64,000 nt of DNA from Actinomadura craniellae (GTDB lineage: Bacteria > Actinomycetota > Actinomycetes > Streptosporangiales > Streptosporangiaceae), in NCBI RefSeq assembly GCF_003289645.1, contig NZ_QLYX01000008.1, positions 62,001-126,000 of the forward strand. The letters are read 5' to 3'. The notes beneath the pieces were generated by a model that saw only the letters and a list, made by a program, of their open reading frames with translations, ran no database searches and was not told the origin of the DNA. Each line of letters opens with the position of its first letter. Position 1 is the stretch's first letter. Below, one piece after another: positions 8,457-20,054 of the stretch. The position numbers and the translations under genes are program-made.

Positions 8457-9884
8457 TCAGGACCAGGCGAGCATGCGTGCCGGGTCCTCGACCATCGCGC
8501 CGACGTCGCGGAGCACCGCCGAGCCGAGTTCCCCGTCCACCACCCGGTGGTCGAAGGACAGCGACAGGGTCGTCACCCGGCGGATCGCGAGCTCGCCCCG
8601 GCGCACCCAGGGCAGCTCGCGGATCTGGCCGAACGCCAGGTTCGCCGACTCGCCGGGGGTGAGGATCGGCGTTCCCGCGTCCACCCCGAAGACCCCGACG
8701 TTGGTGATGCTGATCGTGCCGCCGGTCAGGTTCTCCAGCGAGCTCCGGCCCGCCCGCGCGGTCTCGGCCAGCCCGCCCAGCGCCGTCGCGAGTTCGGGCA
8801 GGGACAGGTTCTGGGCGTCCTTGATGTTCGGCACGACCAGGCCGCGCTCGGTGGCGACCGCGATCCCCAGGTTGACGTACTCGGGGATGATGATCTCGTC
8901 GTCGGTCCACCGCGCGTTGATCATCGGGTGCCGCCGGACCGCCACCAGCAGCGCCCGTGCGACCAGCAGCAGCGGCGAGACCTTGACCTCGGCGAACTCC
9001 GGCAGCTCGCGCAGCCGGCGGACGAGTTCGACGGTCTCGGTCGCGTCGACCTGGAGGAACTCGGTGACGTGCGGGGCGGTGAAGGCCGACCTGGTCACCG
9101 CGGCGGCGGTGCTGCGGCGCACCCCCCGGACGGGGATCCGCTGCTCCCGGACCGTGCCGGCTGCGACGGGAGCCGCCGGAGCGGCGGTCGTCCGGTCCGC
9201 GGCGGCCCGCACGTCCTCGCGGGTGACCGAGCCGCGTGGGCCTGTGCCGGAGAGCGCGGCGAGGTCGATGCCGAGATCCTTGGCCAGCTTCCGCACCGGC
9301 GGGGTGGCCAGCGCGACGACGCCCCGCGCGGGCCGGTCCACGGCGCGGCGCGTGGGCTGGTCCGCGACAGGTCGCGCGGCCTGGCCCGCGGGGCGCCGCG
9401 CGGGTTCGTCCACAGGCTGTGGACGGCGCCGGGGCCGCCGCTTCGTGGCACCCGGCCGCACGCCGTAACCGACGAGCACCGGCACCCGCGCGGGCTCGCC
9501 CGGAGATTTCGCCGGGACGTCCGGGCCGGTCTCCGGGCCGATGTGGGTGCCCGGGTCGGCGGCCGGGGACGGGACCAGGTCCTCCTTGAGCGCCGCGGCC
9601 TCCGGCGCGGGCGGGGCGGCCGGCGCCGCTCCCGGCTCGCCGGCCACGTCCACCGAGATGATCGGGACGCCCACGTCCACGGTCTCGCCCTCGGCGACGT
9701 GCAGCTCGGCCACCACGCCCTCGTACGGGCTGGGCAGCTCGACGATCGCCTTGGCGGTCTCGATCTCCACCACGATCTGGTTCATCTCGATCTCGTCGCC
9801 GGGGGCGACGTGCCACCGGACGATCTCGGCCTCGGTGAGGCCCTCGCCGACGTCGGGCAGCTTGAAGGACTTCCGCTCGGTCAT
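8457..9884 (-). CDS. bkdC: 2-oxo acid dehydrogenase E2, dihydrolipoamide acyltransferase (branched-chain type likely)
   Basis: The 475-aa protein has the full E2 layout: one lipoyl domain (residues 1-80, lipoyl lysine K45 in EIETAKAIVE), a long Pro/Arg/Ala linker, a peripheral subunit-binding domain (near 215-260, TPPVRKLAKDLGIDL) and the acyltransferase core ending in SFDHRVVDGE with catalytic H446 and D450. It transfers the acyl group from E1 to CoA. The linker is unusually arginine-rich (for example KRRPRRRPQPVDEPARR). A GTG at 9893 overlaps the E1 beta stop and would add three residues; I report the ATG. No lipoamide dehydrogenase (E3) gene is in the window, so E3 must be shared. Whether the substrate is branched-chain oxo acids or pyruvate cannot be settled from sequence. 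Confidence 0.88.
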   Translation of the reverse strand: MTERKSFKLPDVGEGLTEAEIVRWHVAPGDEIEMNQIVVEIETAKAIVELPSPYEGVVAELHVAEGETVDVGVPIISVDVAGEPGAAPAAPPAPEAAALKEDLVPSPAADPGTHIGPETGPDVPAKSPGEPARVPVLVGYGVRPGATKRRPRRRPQPVDEPARRPAGQAARPVADQPTRRAVDRPARGVVALATPPVRKLAKDLGIDLAALSGTGPRGSVTREDVRAAADRTTAAPAAPVAAGTVREQRIPVRGVRRSTAAAVTRSAFTAPHVTEFLQVDATETVELVRRLRELPEFAEVKVSPLLLVARALLVAVRRHPMINARWTDDEIIIPEYVNLGIAVATERGLVVPNIKDAQNLSLPELATALGGLAETARAGRSSLENLTGGTISITNVGVFGVDAGTPILTPGESANLAFGQIRELPWVRRGELAIRRVTTLSLSFDHRVVDGELGSAVLRDVGAMVEDPARMLAWS

Positions 9885-9889
9885 CGCGC

Positions 9890-10861
9890 TCACCACCCGA
9901 AGACCCGGTCGACGGCGTCCAGGATGCGGTCGAGGTCGGGCAGGTAGTGCTCCTCGATCCGGGACGGCGGGTAGGGTGTGGAGAACCCGCCGACCCGCAG
10001 CACCGGCGCCGACAGGTGGTAGAAGCAGCGCTCGGTGATCCGGGCCGCCAGCTCGGCGCCGTACCCGGAGAACACCGGGGCCTCGTGCGCCACCACGCAC
10101 CGGCCAGTGCGCTGCACCGACTCCGTCACCGTCTCGATGTCGAGCGGGTTCAGCGACCGCAGGTCGATCACCTCGATCGAGTGGTCCTCGTCGGCGACGG
10201 CCGCCTCCAGGCAGGTCTTCACCATCGGGCCGTACGCCAGCAGCGTGACGTCGTCGCCCGGCCGGACCACCTTGGCCCGGTGCAGCGGGGTCCAGTCCGT
10301 CGAGTCCGTCTCGACGTCCGCCTTGTCCCAGTAGCGCCGCTTGGGCTCGAAGAAGATCACCGGGTCGGGGGAGGCGACCGACTGCTGGATCATGGTGAAC
10401 GCATCCACCGGGTTGGAGCAGGAGACCACCCGCAGCCCGGCGGTGTGCGTGAAGTACGCCTCGGGCGACTCGCTGTGGTGCTCGACCGCGCCGATGCCGC
10501 CGCCGCACGGGATACGGATCACCACGGGCAGTTGCAGCGCGCCCAGCGAGCGCAGCCGCATCTTGGCGAGCTGGGTGATGATCTGGTCCACGGCCGGGAA
10601 CACGAACCCGTCGAACTGGATCTCGCACACCGGCCGGTAGCCGCGCAGCGCCAGCCCGATCGCGGTGCCCACGATGCCCGACTCGGCCAGCGGGGTGTCG
10701 ATCACCCGCTCCTCGCCGAAGTCCTTCTGCAGCCCGTCGGTCACCCGGAACACGCCGCCCAGCTTGCCGACGTCCTCACCCATGATCAGGACCTTGGGGT
10801 CGTTCTCCATGGCCTGGCGCAGACCCGCGTTGAGCGCCCGGCCCAGCGTCAGGGCGGTCAT
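9890..10861 (-). CDS. bkdB: 2-oxo acid dehydrogenase E1 beta subunit
   Basis: This 323-aa protein belongs to the transketolase-like beta subunits, with MGEDVGKLGGVFRVT at residues 27-41, ETPL-type region IDTPLAESGIVGTAIGLAL, and the C-terminal transketolase domain (GRCVVAHEAPVFSGYGAEL). With the alpha subunit it forms the thiamine-diphosphate enzyme that decarboxylates 2-oxo acids and reductively acylates the E2 lipoyl group. The ATG at 10861 overlaps the E1 alpha stop (ATGA), so translation is coupled. The adjacent E2 has the matching subunit-binding domain. Confidence 0.9.
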   Translation of the reverse strand: MTALTLGRALNAGLRQAMENDPKVLIMGEDVGKLGGVFRVTDGLQKDFGEERVIDTPLAESGIVGTAIGLALRGYRPVCEIQFDGFVFPAVDQIITQLAKMRLRSLGALQLPVVIRIPCGGGIGAVEHHSESPEAYFTHTAGLRVVSCSNPVDAFTMIQQSVASPDPVIFFEPKRRYWDKADVETDSTDWTPLHRAKVVRPGDDVTLLAYGPMVKTCLEAAVADEDHSIEVIDLRSLNPLDIETVTESVQRTGRCVVAHEAPVFSGYGAELAARITERCFYHLSAPVLRVGGFSTPYPPSRIEEHYLPDLDRILDAVDRVFGW

Positions 10862-11958
10862 GACGCGTCCTCGAAGGAGGCGAGGTAGGCGGCGAACTGC
10901 TGCTGCTCCTCGGCGAGCAGGGGGTGCGGCTCGGCGTACACGTTCTGGAAGATGTCGAGCGGCTGGGGGTCGGGCAGCGCCAGGCAGCGCCGGCGCAGGT
11001 CGGCGGCGTACTGCTTGGCCTCCGCGTCGACCTCCTCGAAGAAGGCGGCGTCGGCCTGCTCGCTCTTCACCAGATACGCCTTCACCCGTTCGATCGGATC
11101 CTTCAGCTTCCACGACTCCAACTCGGCGGCGAGCCGGTAGCGGGTGGGGTCGTCGGTGGTGGTGTGCGCCCCCATCCGGTAGGTGTACGCCTCGACCAGC
11201 GTGGGGCCCTGGCCGGTGCGGGCGGCCTCCATCGCCTTGCGGGTCACCGCCAGGCAGGCGAACACGTCGTTGCCGTCCACCCGCAGGCCGGGGAACCCGA
11301 AGCCCTGCGCCCGCCGGTACAGCGGGATGCGGCTCTGCTTCTCCAGCGGCTCGGAGATCGCCCACTGGTTGTTCTGGCAGAAGAACACCACCGGGGCGTT
11401 GAACACCGACGCCCACACGAACGCCTCGTTCACGTCGCCCTGCGAGGTGGCGCCGTCACCGAAGTAGGCGACGGCCGCCGCGGCCGACGGGGTGCCCAGC
11501 ACCCCGTCCCGCTGGATGCCCATGGCGTAGCCGGTGGCGTGCAGGGTCTGGCTGCCGATCACGATCGTGTAGAGGTGGAAGTTGTGCGCCGCAGGGTCCC
11601 AGCCGGCGTTGGCGACTCCACGGAACATCCCCAGCAGGTGCAGCGGGTCCAGGCCGCGGCACCAGGCCACCCCGTGCTCCCGGTAGGTCGGGAACACCAT
11701 GTCGGTGGCGTTCAGGGCCCGGGCGGAACCCACCTGGGCGGCCTCCTGACCCAGCAGCGAGGGCCACAGGCCCAGCTCGCCCTGGCGGGTCAGCGCGACC
11801 GCCTCCAGGTCGAACCGGCGGGTGATCACAAGGTCGCGGTAGAGGCTCCGGATCTCGGCACCGGAAAGGTCCAGGGGGTAGTCGGGCCGCTCGACCAGTT
11901 CGCCTTCCGGCGTCAACAACTGGATCAGATCGGTCGTCTCGGGCGCGCCGACAGTCAC
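10858..11958 (-). CDS. bkdA: 2-oxo acid dehydrogenase E1 alpha subunit
   Basis: The product is 366 aa with the thiamine diphosphate motif GDGATSQGDVNEAF ending about 30 residues later in QNN, and the loop YRMGAHTTTDDPTRYR that carries the usual phosphorylation-loop residues. Separate alpha and beta subunits of this size are typical of branched-chain oxo acid dehydrogenases and of some actinobacterial pyruvate dehydrogenases. The GTG at 11958 has GAGGAG 7 bases upstream. It is the first gene of the three-gene operon; the promoter lies in the 210-base region shared with the divergent aldehyde dehydrogenase. Vdh at 31-32 kb and the liv transporter at 56-61 kb favour the branched-chain assignment. 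Confidence 0.87.
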   Translation of the reverse strand: MTVGAPETTDLIQLLTPEGELVERPDYPLDLSGAEIRSLYRDLVITRRFDLEAVALTRQGELGLWPSLLGQEAAQVGSARALNATDMVFPTYREHGVAWCRGLDPLHLLGMFRGVANAGWDPAAHNFHLYTIVIGSQTLHATGYAMGIQRDGVLGTPSAAAAVAYFGDGATSQGDVNEAFVWASVFNAPVVFFCQNNQWAISEPLEKQSRIPLYRRAQGFGFPGLRVDGNDVFACLAVTRKAMEAARTGQGPTLVEAYTYRMGAHTTTDDPTRYRLAAELESWKLKDPIERVKAYLVKSEQADAAFFEEVDAEAKQYAADLRRRCLALPDPQPLDIFQNVYAEPHPLLAEEQQQFAAYLASFEDAS

Positions 11959-12053
11959 GTTTCACTCCTCATCCCGACCGGTCCGCGGGATCGCCGCCGC
12001 CGGTCGATGTCGGGGGCCGCGGTGTCCCGAGGGTGGGGGGACGGTGCGACCGC

Positions 12054-12081
12054 TGACGTCATCGTGACAGACCTCACGTCA
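12054..12081. promoter_or_regulatory. Inverted TGACGT...ACGTCA element between bkdA and aldehyde dehydrogenase
   Basis: TGACGTCA (12054-12061), itself a palindrome, and TCACGTCA (12074-12081) start 20 bases apart, so the outer TGACGT and ACGTCA form an inverted repeat. The region separates two diverging metabolic genes, which fits an operator for a regulator controlling both. Inference from position and symmetry only. Confidence 0.35.
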
Positions 12082-12168
12082 TACGCGGTACCCCTGATCT
12101 TGTGCGGAGCTACATTTCGGCCCCTCCCCGGGCGAGCGTAGTTTCAGACGTGAGGGAAGGAGCCGAAT

Positions 12169-13620
12169 ATGACTGAACCACGTTTCGCGTTGCCCGGGAT
12201 GCTCGTCGACGGCGCCTGGGAATCGGTCGGAGAGAAGGGCCAGTTCGAAGTTCGCGCCCCCTACGACGGGTCGCTGGTGGCCGCGGTGCCGGCCGGCGGC
12301 CCCGCGGACGTCGACCGGGCGGTGATCGCGGCACGCAACGCGCTGGCCCGCGACGACTTCGCCCGCACCGACCGGATCCGGGTGCTGGAGCAGGCCTCGG
12401 CCGCGCTCAACGACCGCCGCGAGGACTTCGCCACGGCCATCGCGCTGGAATCCGCCAAGCCCATCAAGACCGCCCGGGTGGAGGCCGCCCGCGCGGCCGA
12501 GACGTTCGCGTTCGCCGCCGCCGAGGCCCGCCGCCTGGCCGGCGAGGTGGTGCCGATGGACGCCTCCCCCGCCGGCGCCGGCAAGACCGCCTTCACGCTG
12601 CGGGTGCCCGTCGGCGTGGTGGCCGCCATCTCCCCGTTCAACTTTCCCCTCAACCTCGTCGCGCACAAGCTCGCCCCGGCGATCGCCGCGGGCTGCCCCG
12701 TGGTGCTCAAGCCGGCCTCCCAGACCCCCGTGTCGGCGCTGCTGCTGGCCGAACTGCTGCACGGGCTGGGCGTCCCCGCCGGCTGGCTCAACGTGGTGAC
12801 CGGCGGCGGCGGGACGGTCGGCGACGCGCTGGCCACCCACCCCGACGTCGCCTACGTGACGTTCACCGGGTCGTCCGAGGTGGGCTGGGCGCTGGTGGCC
12901 AAGGCGCCGCGCACCAAGGTCCGGCTGGAGCTGGGCTCCAACTCGCCGCTGATCGTGGACGCCTCGGGCGACTGGGAGACCGCCGCGGCCAAGGCGTCGG
13001 TGGCCGGGTTCTCGCACGCCGGCCAGTCGTGCATCTCCACCCAGCGCATCTTCGTCCACGAGGACATCGCCGACGACTTCGTCTCCGCCCTGGTCACCCG
13101 GGTCGAGGGGCTGCGCGTCGGCGACCCGATGGACGAGCACACCGACGTGTCCTCGCTGATCTCCGCAGGTGAGACCGAGCGGATGGAGCAGTGGGTCAAG
13201 GAGGCCGTCGAGGCGGGCGGCAAGGTCCTCACCGGCGGCGAGGCCGAGCACCTCCCCGGCGGCGTGGTGTTCCGGCCCACCGTGATCGAGGGCATGCCCG
13301 CCACCGCCAAGGTGCAGTGCGAGGAGGTCTTCGGGCCGATCGTCACGATCACCCGCTTCACCTCGTTCGACGACGCGCTGGCCCAGGCCAACGACTCCAG
13401 GTACGGCCTCCAGGCCGGCGTCTACACCGCCGAAATCGCCAAGGCGTTGCAGGCGGCCAAGACCCTCAGCTTCGGTGGCGTCCTCATCAACGAGGTCCCC
13501 ACCAGCCGCTCCGACCAGCAGCCCTACGGCGGCGTCCGCGACTCCGGCAACACCCGCGAGGGCCCCGCCTACGCCATCGAGGAGATGACCGAAATCCGCC
13601 TGATCACCCTCCAGCCCTGA
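12169..13620 (+). CDS. NAD(P)-dependent aldehyde dehydrogenase family protein
   Basis: The 483-aa enzyme would oxidise an aldehyde to its carboxylic acid. The catalytic cysteine is C288 in HAGQSCIST and the general base is E254 in LELGSNSP. The cofactor-binding region has PFNFPLNLVAHKLAPA and the segment FTGSSEVGW. ATG at 12169 is preceded by GGAAGGAG. The substrate is not evident; the position divergent to the 2-oxo acid dehydrogenase operon suggests an aldehyde from amino acid or fatty acid breakdown. It ends 24 bases from the stop of the converging beta-helix gene. Confidence 0.88.
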   Translation: MTEPRFALPGMLVDGAWESVGEKGQFEVRAPYDGSLVAAVPAGGPADVDRAVIAARNALARDDFARTDRIRVLEQASAALNDRREDFATAIALESAKPIKTARVEAARAAETFAFAAAEARRLAGEVVPMDASPAGAGKTAFTLRVPVGVVAAISPFNFPLNLVAHKLAPAIAAGCPVVLKPASQTPVSALLLAELLHGLGVPAGWLNVVTGGGGTVGDALATHPDVAYVTFTGSSEVGWALVAKAPRTKVRLELGSNSPLIVDASGDWETAAAKASVAGFSHAGQSCISTQRIFVHEDIADDFVSALVTRVEGLRVGDPMDEHTDVSSLISAGETERMEQWVKEAVEAGGKVLTGGEAEHLPGGVVFRPTVIEGMPATAKVQCEEVFGPIVTITRFTSFDDALAQANDSRYGLQAGVYTAEIAKALQAAKTLSFGGVLINEVPTSRSDQQPYGGVRDSGNTREGPAYAIEEMTEIRLITLQP

Positions 13621-13644
13621 CCTTCCCGTGATCGGCCGCCGGGG

Positions 13645-15255
13645 TCACTCGCGGGAGAGGGCGCGGGTGGCGCCGGCGGCGACGGTGAGGCCGAGGACGA
13701 GGCCGGCGGCGACCAGGATGTTGGCGATCCACTGGTAGACGCCGCGCGGGGCGTAGTACATCTCCTGGCCCAGGGAGCCGATCGGCAGCATCAGGTCGAG
13801 GGTGTAGAGGAAGGCGTTGAAGCTCGGCTTCTGCTCGGCCTCCAACTGCGGTGGCCGGTGCAGCGAGAACACGATGGTGCCGAAGGCCAGCAGGCCGGCC
13901 AGCCAGCTCAGCGCGCGGAACGGGCGGAAGCCGTAGCCGACCAGGCCGTCCTGCATCCAGCCGACGAGCTTGCGGGGCAGGGTGTGCGTCTTGCGGCGGT
14001 CGCGGGCCTTGGCGAGCAGCACCGTCCGGCCCTGGTCGTCGAGGCCGATCGAGCGGTAGGCCTGGGCCAGCCGCTCGTACGGCTGCGGCTGGTAGCCGTC
14101 GGTGTCGCGACGCACCCAGTCGAGCCGTTCCCGGGCGGTCAGCGGCGGGTCCAGCGTCTCGTAGGACAGCCCGTCGAGCTGGAGCCGGCGCGCCCAGGTC
14201 TTCGGGTCGTCCCGGAGCAGGCTGATCTTGGCGTAGGAGAGGTCGGCCACACCGTTGATCTGCCTGGCCGGGCGCAGCAGCACCTCCTCGACCTGGAGCC
14301 GCTGCAGGCTCAGCGCCACCCCGCCCTCGTTGTTCAGGTGCGCGTCGCGGAAGCTGAGCTGGCCGCCGATCCGGCCGCCGGAGAAGCTGACCGCGCCCTC
14401 GGCGGTGAAGCCGTCCGAACAGTAGACGTCGGTCTCGACGCCGAGGTCGTCGGCGTTCAGCGCGGTCCGGTCCGGGTGCTTCAGCTGGGCGCCGACGAGG
14501 GACAGGTAGCCGCCGACCCGGGCGCCGCGCAGCCGGACCTCGCCCTGCGCGGTGAAGCCGCCGTCGCAGAAGACGTTGGCGGCGACCTCCAGCCGGCTGG
14601 CGTACAGGGCCGCCCCGGACGGGTTGTACAGCCGCGCGCCACGGAAGATCAGCTGCCCGCCGACCCGGGCGCCGGGCAGCCGGACCTCGCCCTGCGCGGT
14701 GAAGTCCTTGTCGCAGTAGACGTTGGCGTCCACCGTCAGCCGGTCGGCGAGCAGGGCGTCGCCGCCGGGGTTGATCAGCTGCACGCCGGTCATGTTGAGG
14801 ATGCCGCTGACGTGCGCGCCGTCCAGCCAGACCCCGCCGGTGATCCGGCTGCCCTCCAGCCAGAGGTGGCCGTCCACCCGGGTGCCCGAGGCCACCAGCC
14901 CGGGCAGCCGGCAGTGCATCAGGTGGACGCTGTTCATGTTCGCCCAGTACAGGTGCGGGGCCTCGTCGAAGGAGCAGCCGGTCAGCGCCAGCGGGACGGT
15001 CACCTCGGCGTGCCCCAGGTTCAGGCTGCCGAGGATGCGCGCGCCGGTCAGCCGGACGGCGGCGATCTGCCCCGGCTCGGCCTCGACCTCGCCGTTCAGC
15101 AGGGCCACCAGCACCTCGGCGCGCACCGCGCGTTCCATGCCCCAGCGGTCGGGATCGTCGTAGGATCCGTTGCCGCTGCTCAGATCGACGGAATCACCTC
15201 GTGGAAAGGCCTCCCAGAGGGCGCGCTCCGGAGGGGACAGTTCCTCGATGTCCAT
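13645..15255 (-). CDS. Beta-helix-like repeat protein with C-terminal two-helix membrane module
   Basis: This 536-aa protein is a full-length paralogue of the gene at 1-1330. Residues 1-60 read as a conserved leader (ELSPPERALWEAFPRG). Residues about 70-330 are repeated segments with L-x-GARVGG-x-L spacing, including roughly 42-residue units containing (N/T)V(F/Y)CD-GFTAQGEVRL, as expected for a parallel beta-helix. The C-terminus has two hydrophobic helices (ALSWLAGLLAFGTIVF, and WIANILVAAGLVLGLTVAAG) joined by a loop, FNAFLYTLDLMLPIGSLGQ, that resembles the re-entrant region of two-helix channels but lacks a selectivity signature. I chose ATG at 15255, with CAGGAG upstream. Function unknown. 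Confidence 0.8.
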   Translation of the reverse strand: MDIEELSPPERALWEAFPRGDSVDLSSGNGSYDDPDRWGMERAVRAEVLVALLNGEVEAEPGQIAAVRLTGARILGSLNLGHAEVTVPLALTGCSFDEAPHLYWANMNSVHLMHCRLPGLVASGTRVDGHLWLEGSRITGGVWLDGAHVSGILNMTGVQLINPGGDALLADRLTVDANVYCDKDFTAQGEVRLPGARVGGQLIFRGARLYNPSGAALYASRLEVAANVFCDGGFTAQGEVRLRGARVGGYLSLVGAQLKHPDRTALNADDLGVETDVYCSDGFTAEGAVSFSGGRIGGQLSFRDAHLNNEGGVALSLQRLQVEEVLLRPARQINGVADLSYAKISLLRDDPKTWARRLQLDGLSYETLDPPLTARERLDWVRRDTDGYQPQPYERLAQAYRSIGLDDQGRTVLLAKARDRRKTHTLPRKLVGWMQDGLVGYGFRPFRALSWLAGLLAFGTIVFSLHRPPQLEAEQKPSFNAFLYTLDLMLPIGSLGQEMYYAPRGVYQWIANILVAAGLVLGLTVAAGATRALSRE

Positions 15256-15352
15256 CGACGGCTCCTGACAGTCGGGTGGCCGGGGATCTCCAACTGATGT
15301 CGACCTGGGAACATGTATAGCGTTCTTGTCCGGATCACGAAGGGAGACGGCC

Positions 15353-15604
15353 GTGGCGCGCCTTGCCGTCGACGTCATGCTCAAGCCCGAGATCCTCGAC
15401 CCGCAGGGTCAGGCGATCGCCCGCAAGCTGCCCCAGATGGGGTTCGAAGGGATCGCCGGGGTGCGCCAGGGCAAGCGTTTCGAACTGGTGGTGGAGGGGC
15501 CGGCCGACGAGGCGGCCGTGGAGCGCGTGCGCAAGATCGCGGACACCCTGCTGGCCAACCCGGTCATCGAAACATACGAGGTACACGTTCTATCGGACAA
15601 TTGA
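15353..15604 (+). CDS. purS: Phosphoribosylformylglycinamidine synthase subunit PurS
   Basis: The 83-aa product (MARLAVDVMLKPEILDPQG...) has the PurS fold signature, including GFEGIAGVRQGKRFEL and the C-terminal NPVIETYEV. PurS bridges PurQ and PurL in the bacterial three-subunit FGAM synthase and is needed for ammonia transfer. GTG at 15353 has AGGGAG upstream. PurQ and PurL follow after an intervening ATPase gene. It diverges from the beta-helix gene across 97 bases, where the purine operon promoter must lie. Confidence 0.93.
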   Translation: MARLAVDVMLKPEILDPQGQAIARKLPQMGFEGIAGVRQGKRFELVVEGPADEAAVERVRKIADTLLANPVIETYEVHVLSDN

Positions 15605-15781
15605 TGGGCCATCCTGGTGCGTTCCAATAGGTCCGGAACCCCACGAGAAAGCGCCCAATCAGCCTTGCGCTGTCTCTTCTCATCCCAGTGTTCACGCAAA
15701 GACCGGTCACCGTAGCGATTACGTCAGATTCGCCCGGGGAACTGTTAGCCGCGTCGGGGTTTCCAAGTCACGGGGTGACCG

Positions 15782-16261
15782 GTGGACATGAAGTTCTCGC
15801 TCGCGCTGCCACGCGAAGCGCTGAGCATCCCGGTGATTCGCCGGGTGCTCGGTGACGCGTTGAGCGGATTGGGAGTTTCCGACGAGTGCATCGGCGATAT
15901 CCTCGTCGCCACCTCCGAGGCCTGCACCAATGTGATTCGGCACGCCCACGCGCAGTCCGATTACGAGGTCCTCGTCACCATCACGGACGATCTGTGCACG
16001 CTGAAGGTGACCGATACCGGCCGCGGGTTGCGCGGCATACCGGAGATCGAACCGATTCCGGTCGCCGGAGATGTGACCGATCCCACCACGCTGCGCGAGT
16101 CCGGCCGGGGCATCCGCATCATGCAGGCGCTGGTCGACGACGTGACCTTCGCCAGCCGGCCCGGCCACGGCACCTCCGTCTACCTGCAAAAACGGCTGAC
16201 CTGGCGGGACGAGGCGCTGCTGCGCCGCCTCGAAGGAGAACTCGTCCGGACTGCCGGGTAG
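15782..16261 (+). CDS. RsbW-like ATP-binding protein (HATPase_c, anti-sigma/serine kinase type)
   Basis: The product is about 159 aa, a single GHKL ATPase domain: N-box EACTNVIRHAH (near residue 48), G1 box TDTGRGL, and a second glycine box ESGRGIRIMQAL. Stand-alone domains of this type act as anti-sigma factors or serine kinases of anti-anti-sigma proteins and control stress or development in actinomycetes. No partner sigma or STAS gene is adjacent. It lies between purS and purQ, an unusual place, with a fairly AT-rich 177-base upstream region that may hold its own promoter. GTG at 15782 or ATG at 15788 are both possible starts. Confidence 0.82.
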   Translation: MDMKFSLALPREALSIPVIRRVLGDALSGLGVSDECIGDILVATSEACTNVIRHAHAQSDYEVLVTITDDLCTLKVTDTGRGLRGIPEIEPIPVAGDVTDPTTLRESGRGIRIMQALVDDVTFASRPGHGTSVYLQKRLTWRDEALLRRLEGELVRTAG

Positions 16262-16342
16262 ATTGGGAGCGCGCGCGGGGGGAGTCCGACGCGCGATGGC
16301 GATCCACTCGTGTTTCGGCCTCGTTGCGGAGGAACGGTAGAG

Positions 16343-17019
16343 ATGAACGCTGCCCGGGTCGGGGTCATCACCTTCCCTGGTTCCCTCGACGACATCGACG
16401 CGATGCGCGCGCTACGGCTCGCCGGCGCCGAGCCGGTGGCCCTGTGGCACGCCGACCACGACCTGCGGGGCATCGACGCCGTCGTCCTGCCCGGCGGGTT
16501 CTCCTACGGCGACTACCTGCGGGCCGGCGCGATCGCGCGGTTCGCGCCGCTGATGGAGCAACTGGTCCCCGCCGCGCGGGCCGGCCTGCCGGTGCTGGGC
16601 ATCTGCAACGGCTTCCAGGTGCTGTGCGAGTCGCACCTGCTGCCCGGCGCGCTGCTGCCCAACGCCAGCCGGCACTTCGTCTGCCGTGACCAGCGGCTGC
16701 GGATCGACAACGCCGACACGGTGTGGACCGCCGACTACTCCGCCGGTCAGGAACTCGTCATCCCGGTCAAGAACATGGACGGCCGCTACGTCGCCGACGA
16801 AGAGACGCTGACCGAGCTGGAGGCCGCCGGCCGGGTGGTGGCCCGCTACCTCGACCTCAACCCCAACGGCTCGCTCAACGACATCGCGGGCATCACCAAC
16901 GAGGCCGGCAACGTGGTCGGCCTGATGCCGCATCCCGAGCACGCCGCCGAGTCCCTGACCGGTCCGTCCACCGACGGGCTCGGTTTCTTCACTTCGATCG
17001 TCAAGAGGCTTGTCACCAC

Positions 17020-17023
<4 letters not shown>
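16343..17023 (+). CDS. purQ: Phosphoribosylformylglycinamidine synthase subunit PurQ (glutaminase)
   Basis: The 226-aa class I glutamine amidotransferase hydrolyses glutamine and passes ammonia to PurL. Catalytic C88 sits in [10 protein letters not shown], and the His-Glu pair is in MPHPEHA near the C-terminus. The N-terminus [12 protein letters not shown] and the [12 protein letters not shown] loop are typical. ATG at 16343 has GGAGGA upstream. Its stop overlaps the purL start (ATGA), so the two are translationally coupled, which supports stoichiometric synthesis of the complex. Confidence 0.95.
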
Positions 17024-19977
<2,954 letters not shown>

Positions 19978-19988
19978 ACGAACGGAAC

Positions 19989-20018
19989 GGCCCGGCGCGG
20001 GTGCGCGCCAGGCCTTTT
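19989..20018 (+). terminator. Intrinsic terminator after purL
   Basis: GGCC-C-GGCGCG (19989-19999), loop GGTG, CGCGCC-A-GGCC (20004-20014), followed by TTTT. This is the most classical rho-independent terminator in the window and lies 12 bases after the purL stop. Confidence 0.8.
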
Positions 20019-20022
20019 CCAT

Positions 20023-20054
20023 GCCCGGCCGGTCGGGACGATGACCGGCCGGGC
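20023..20054. terminator. Second, bidirectional hairpin between purL and phoX
   Basis: GCCCGGCCGGTC (20023-20034) pairs perfectly over 12 bases with GACCGGCCGGGC (20043-20054) around an 8-base loop. It could end transcription from either side. Confidence 0.65.

Noticed and set aside
16723-17019. Upstream in-frame extension of purL inside purQ
   Set aside because: Open in frame, but it overlaps purQ and is Arg-rich shadow sequence; the coupled ATG at 17020 is the natural start.
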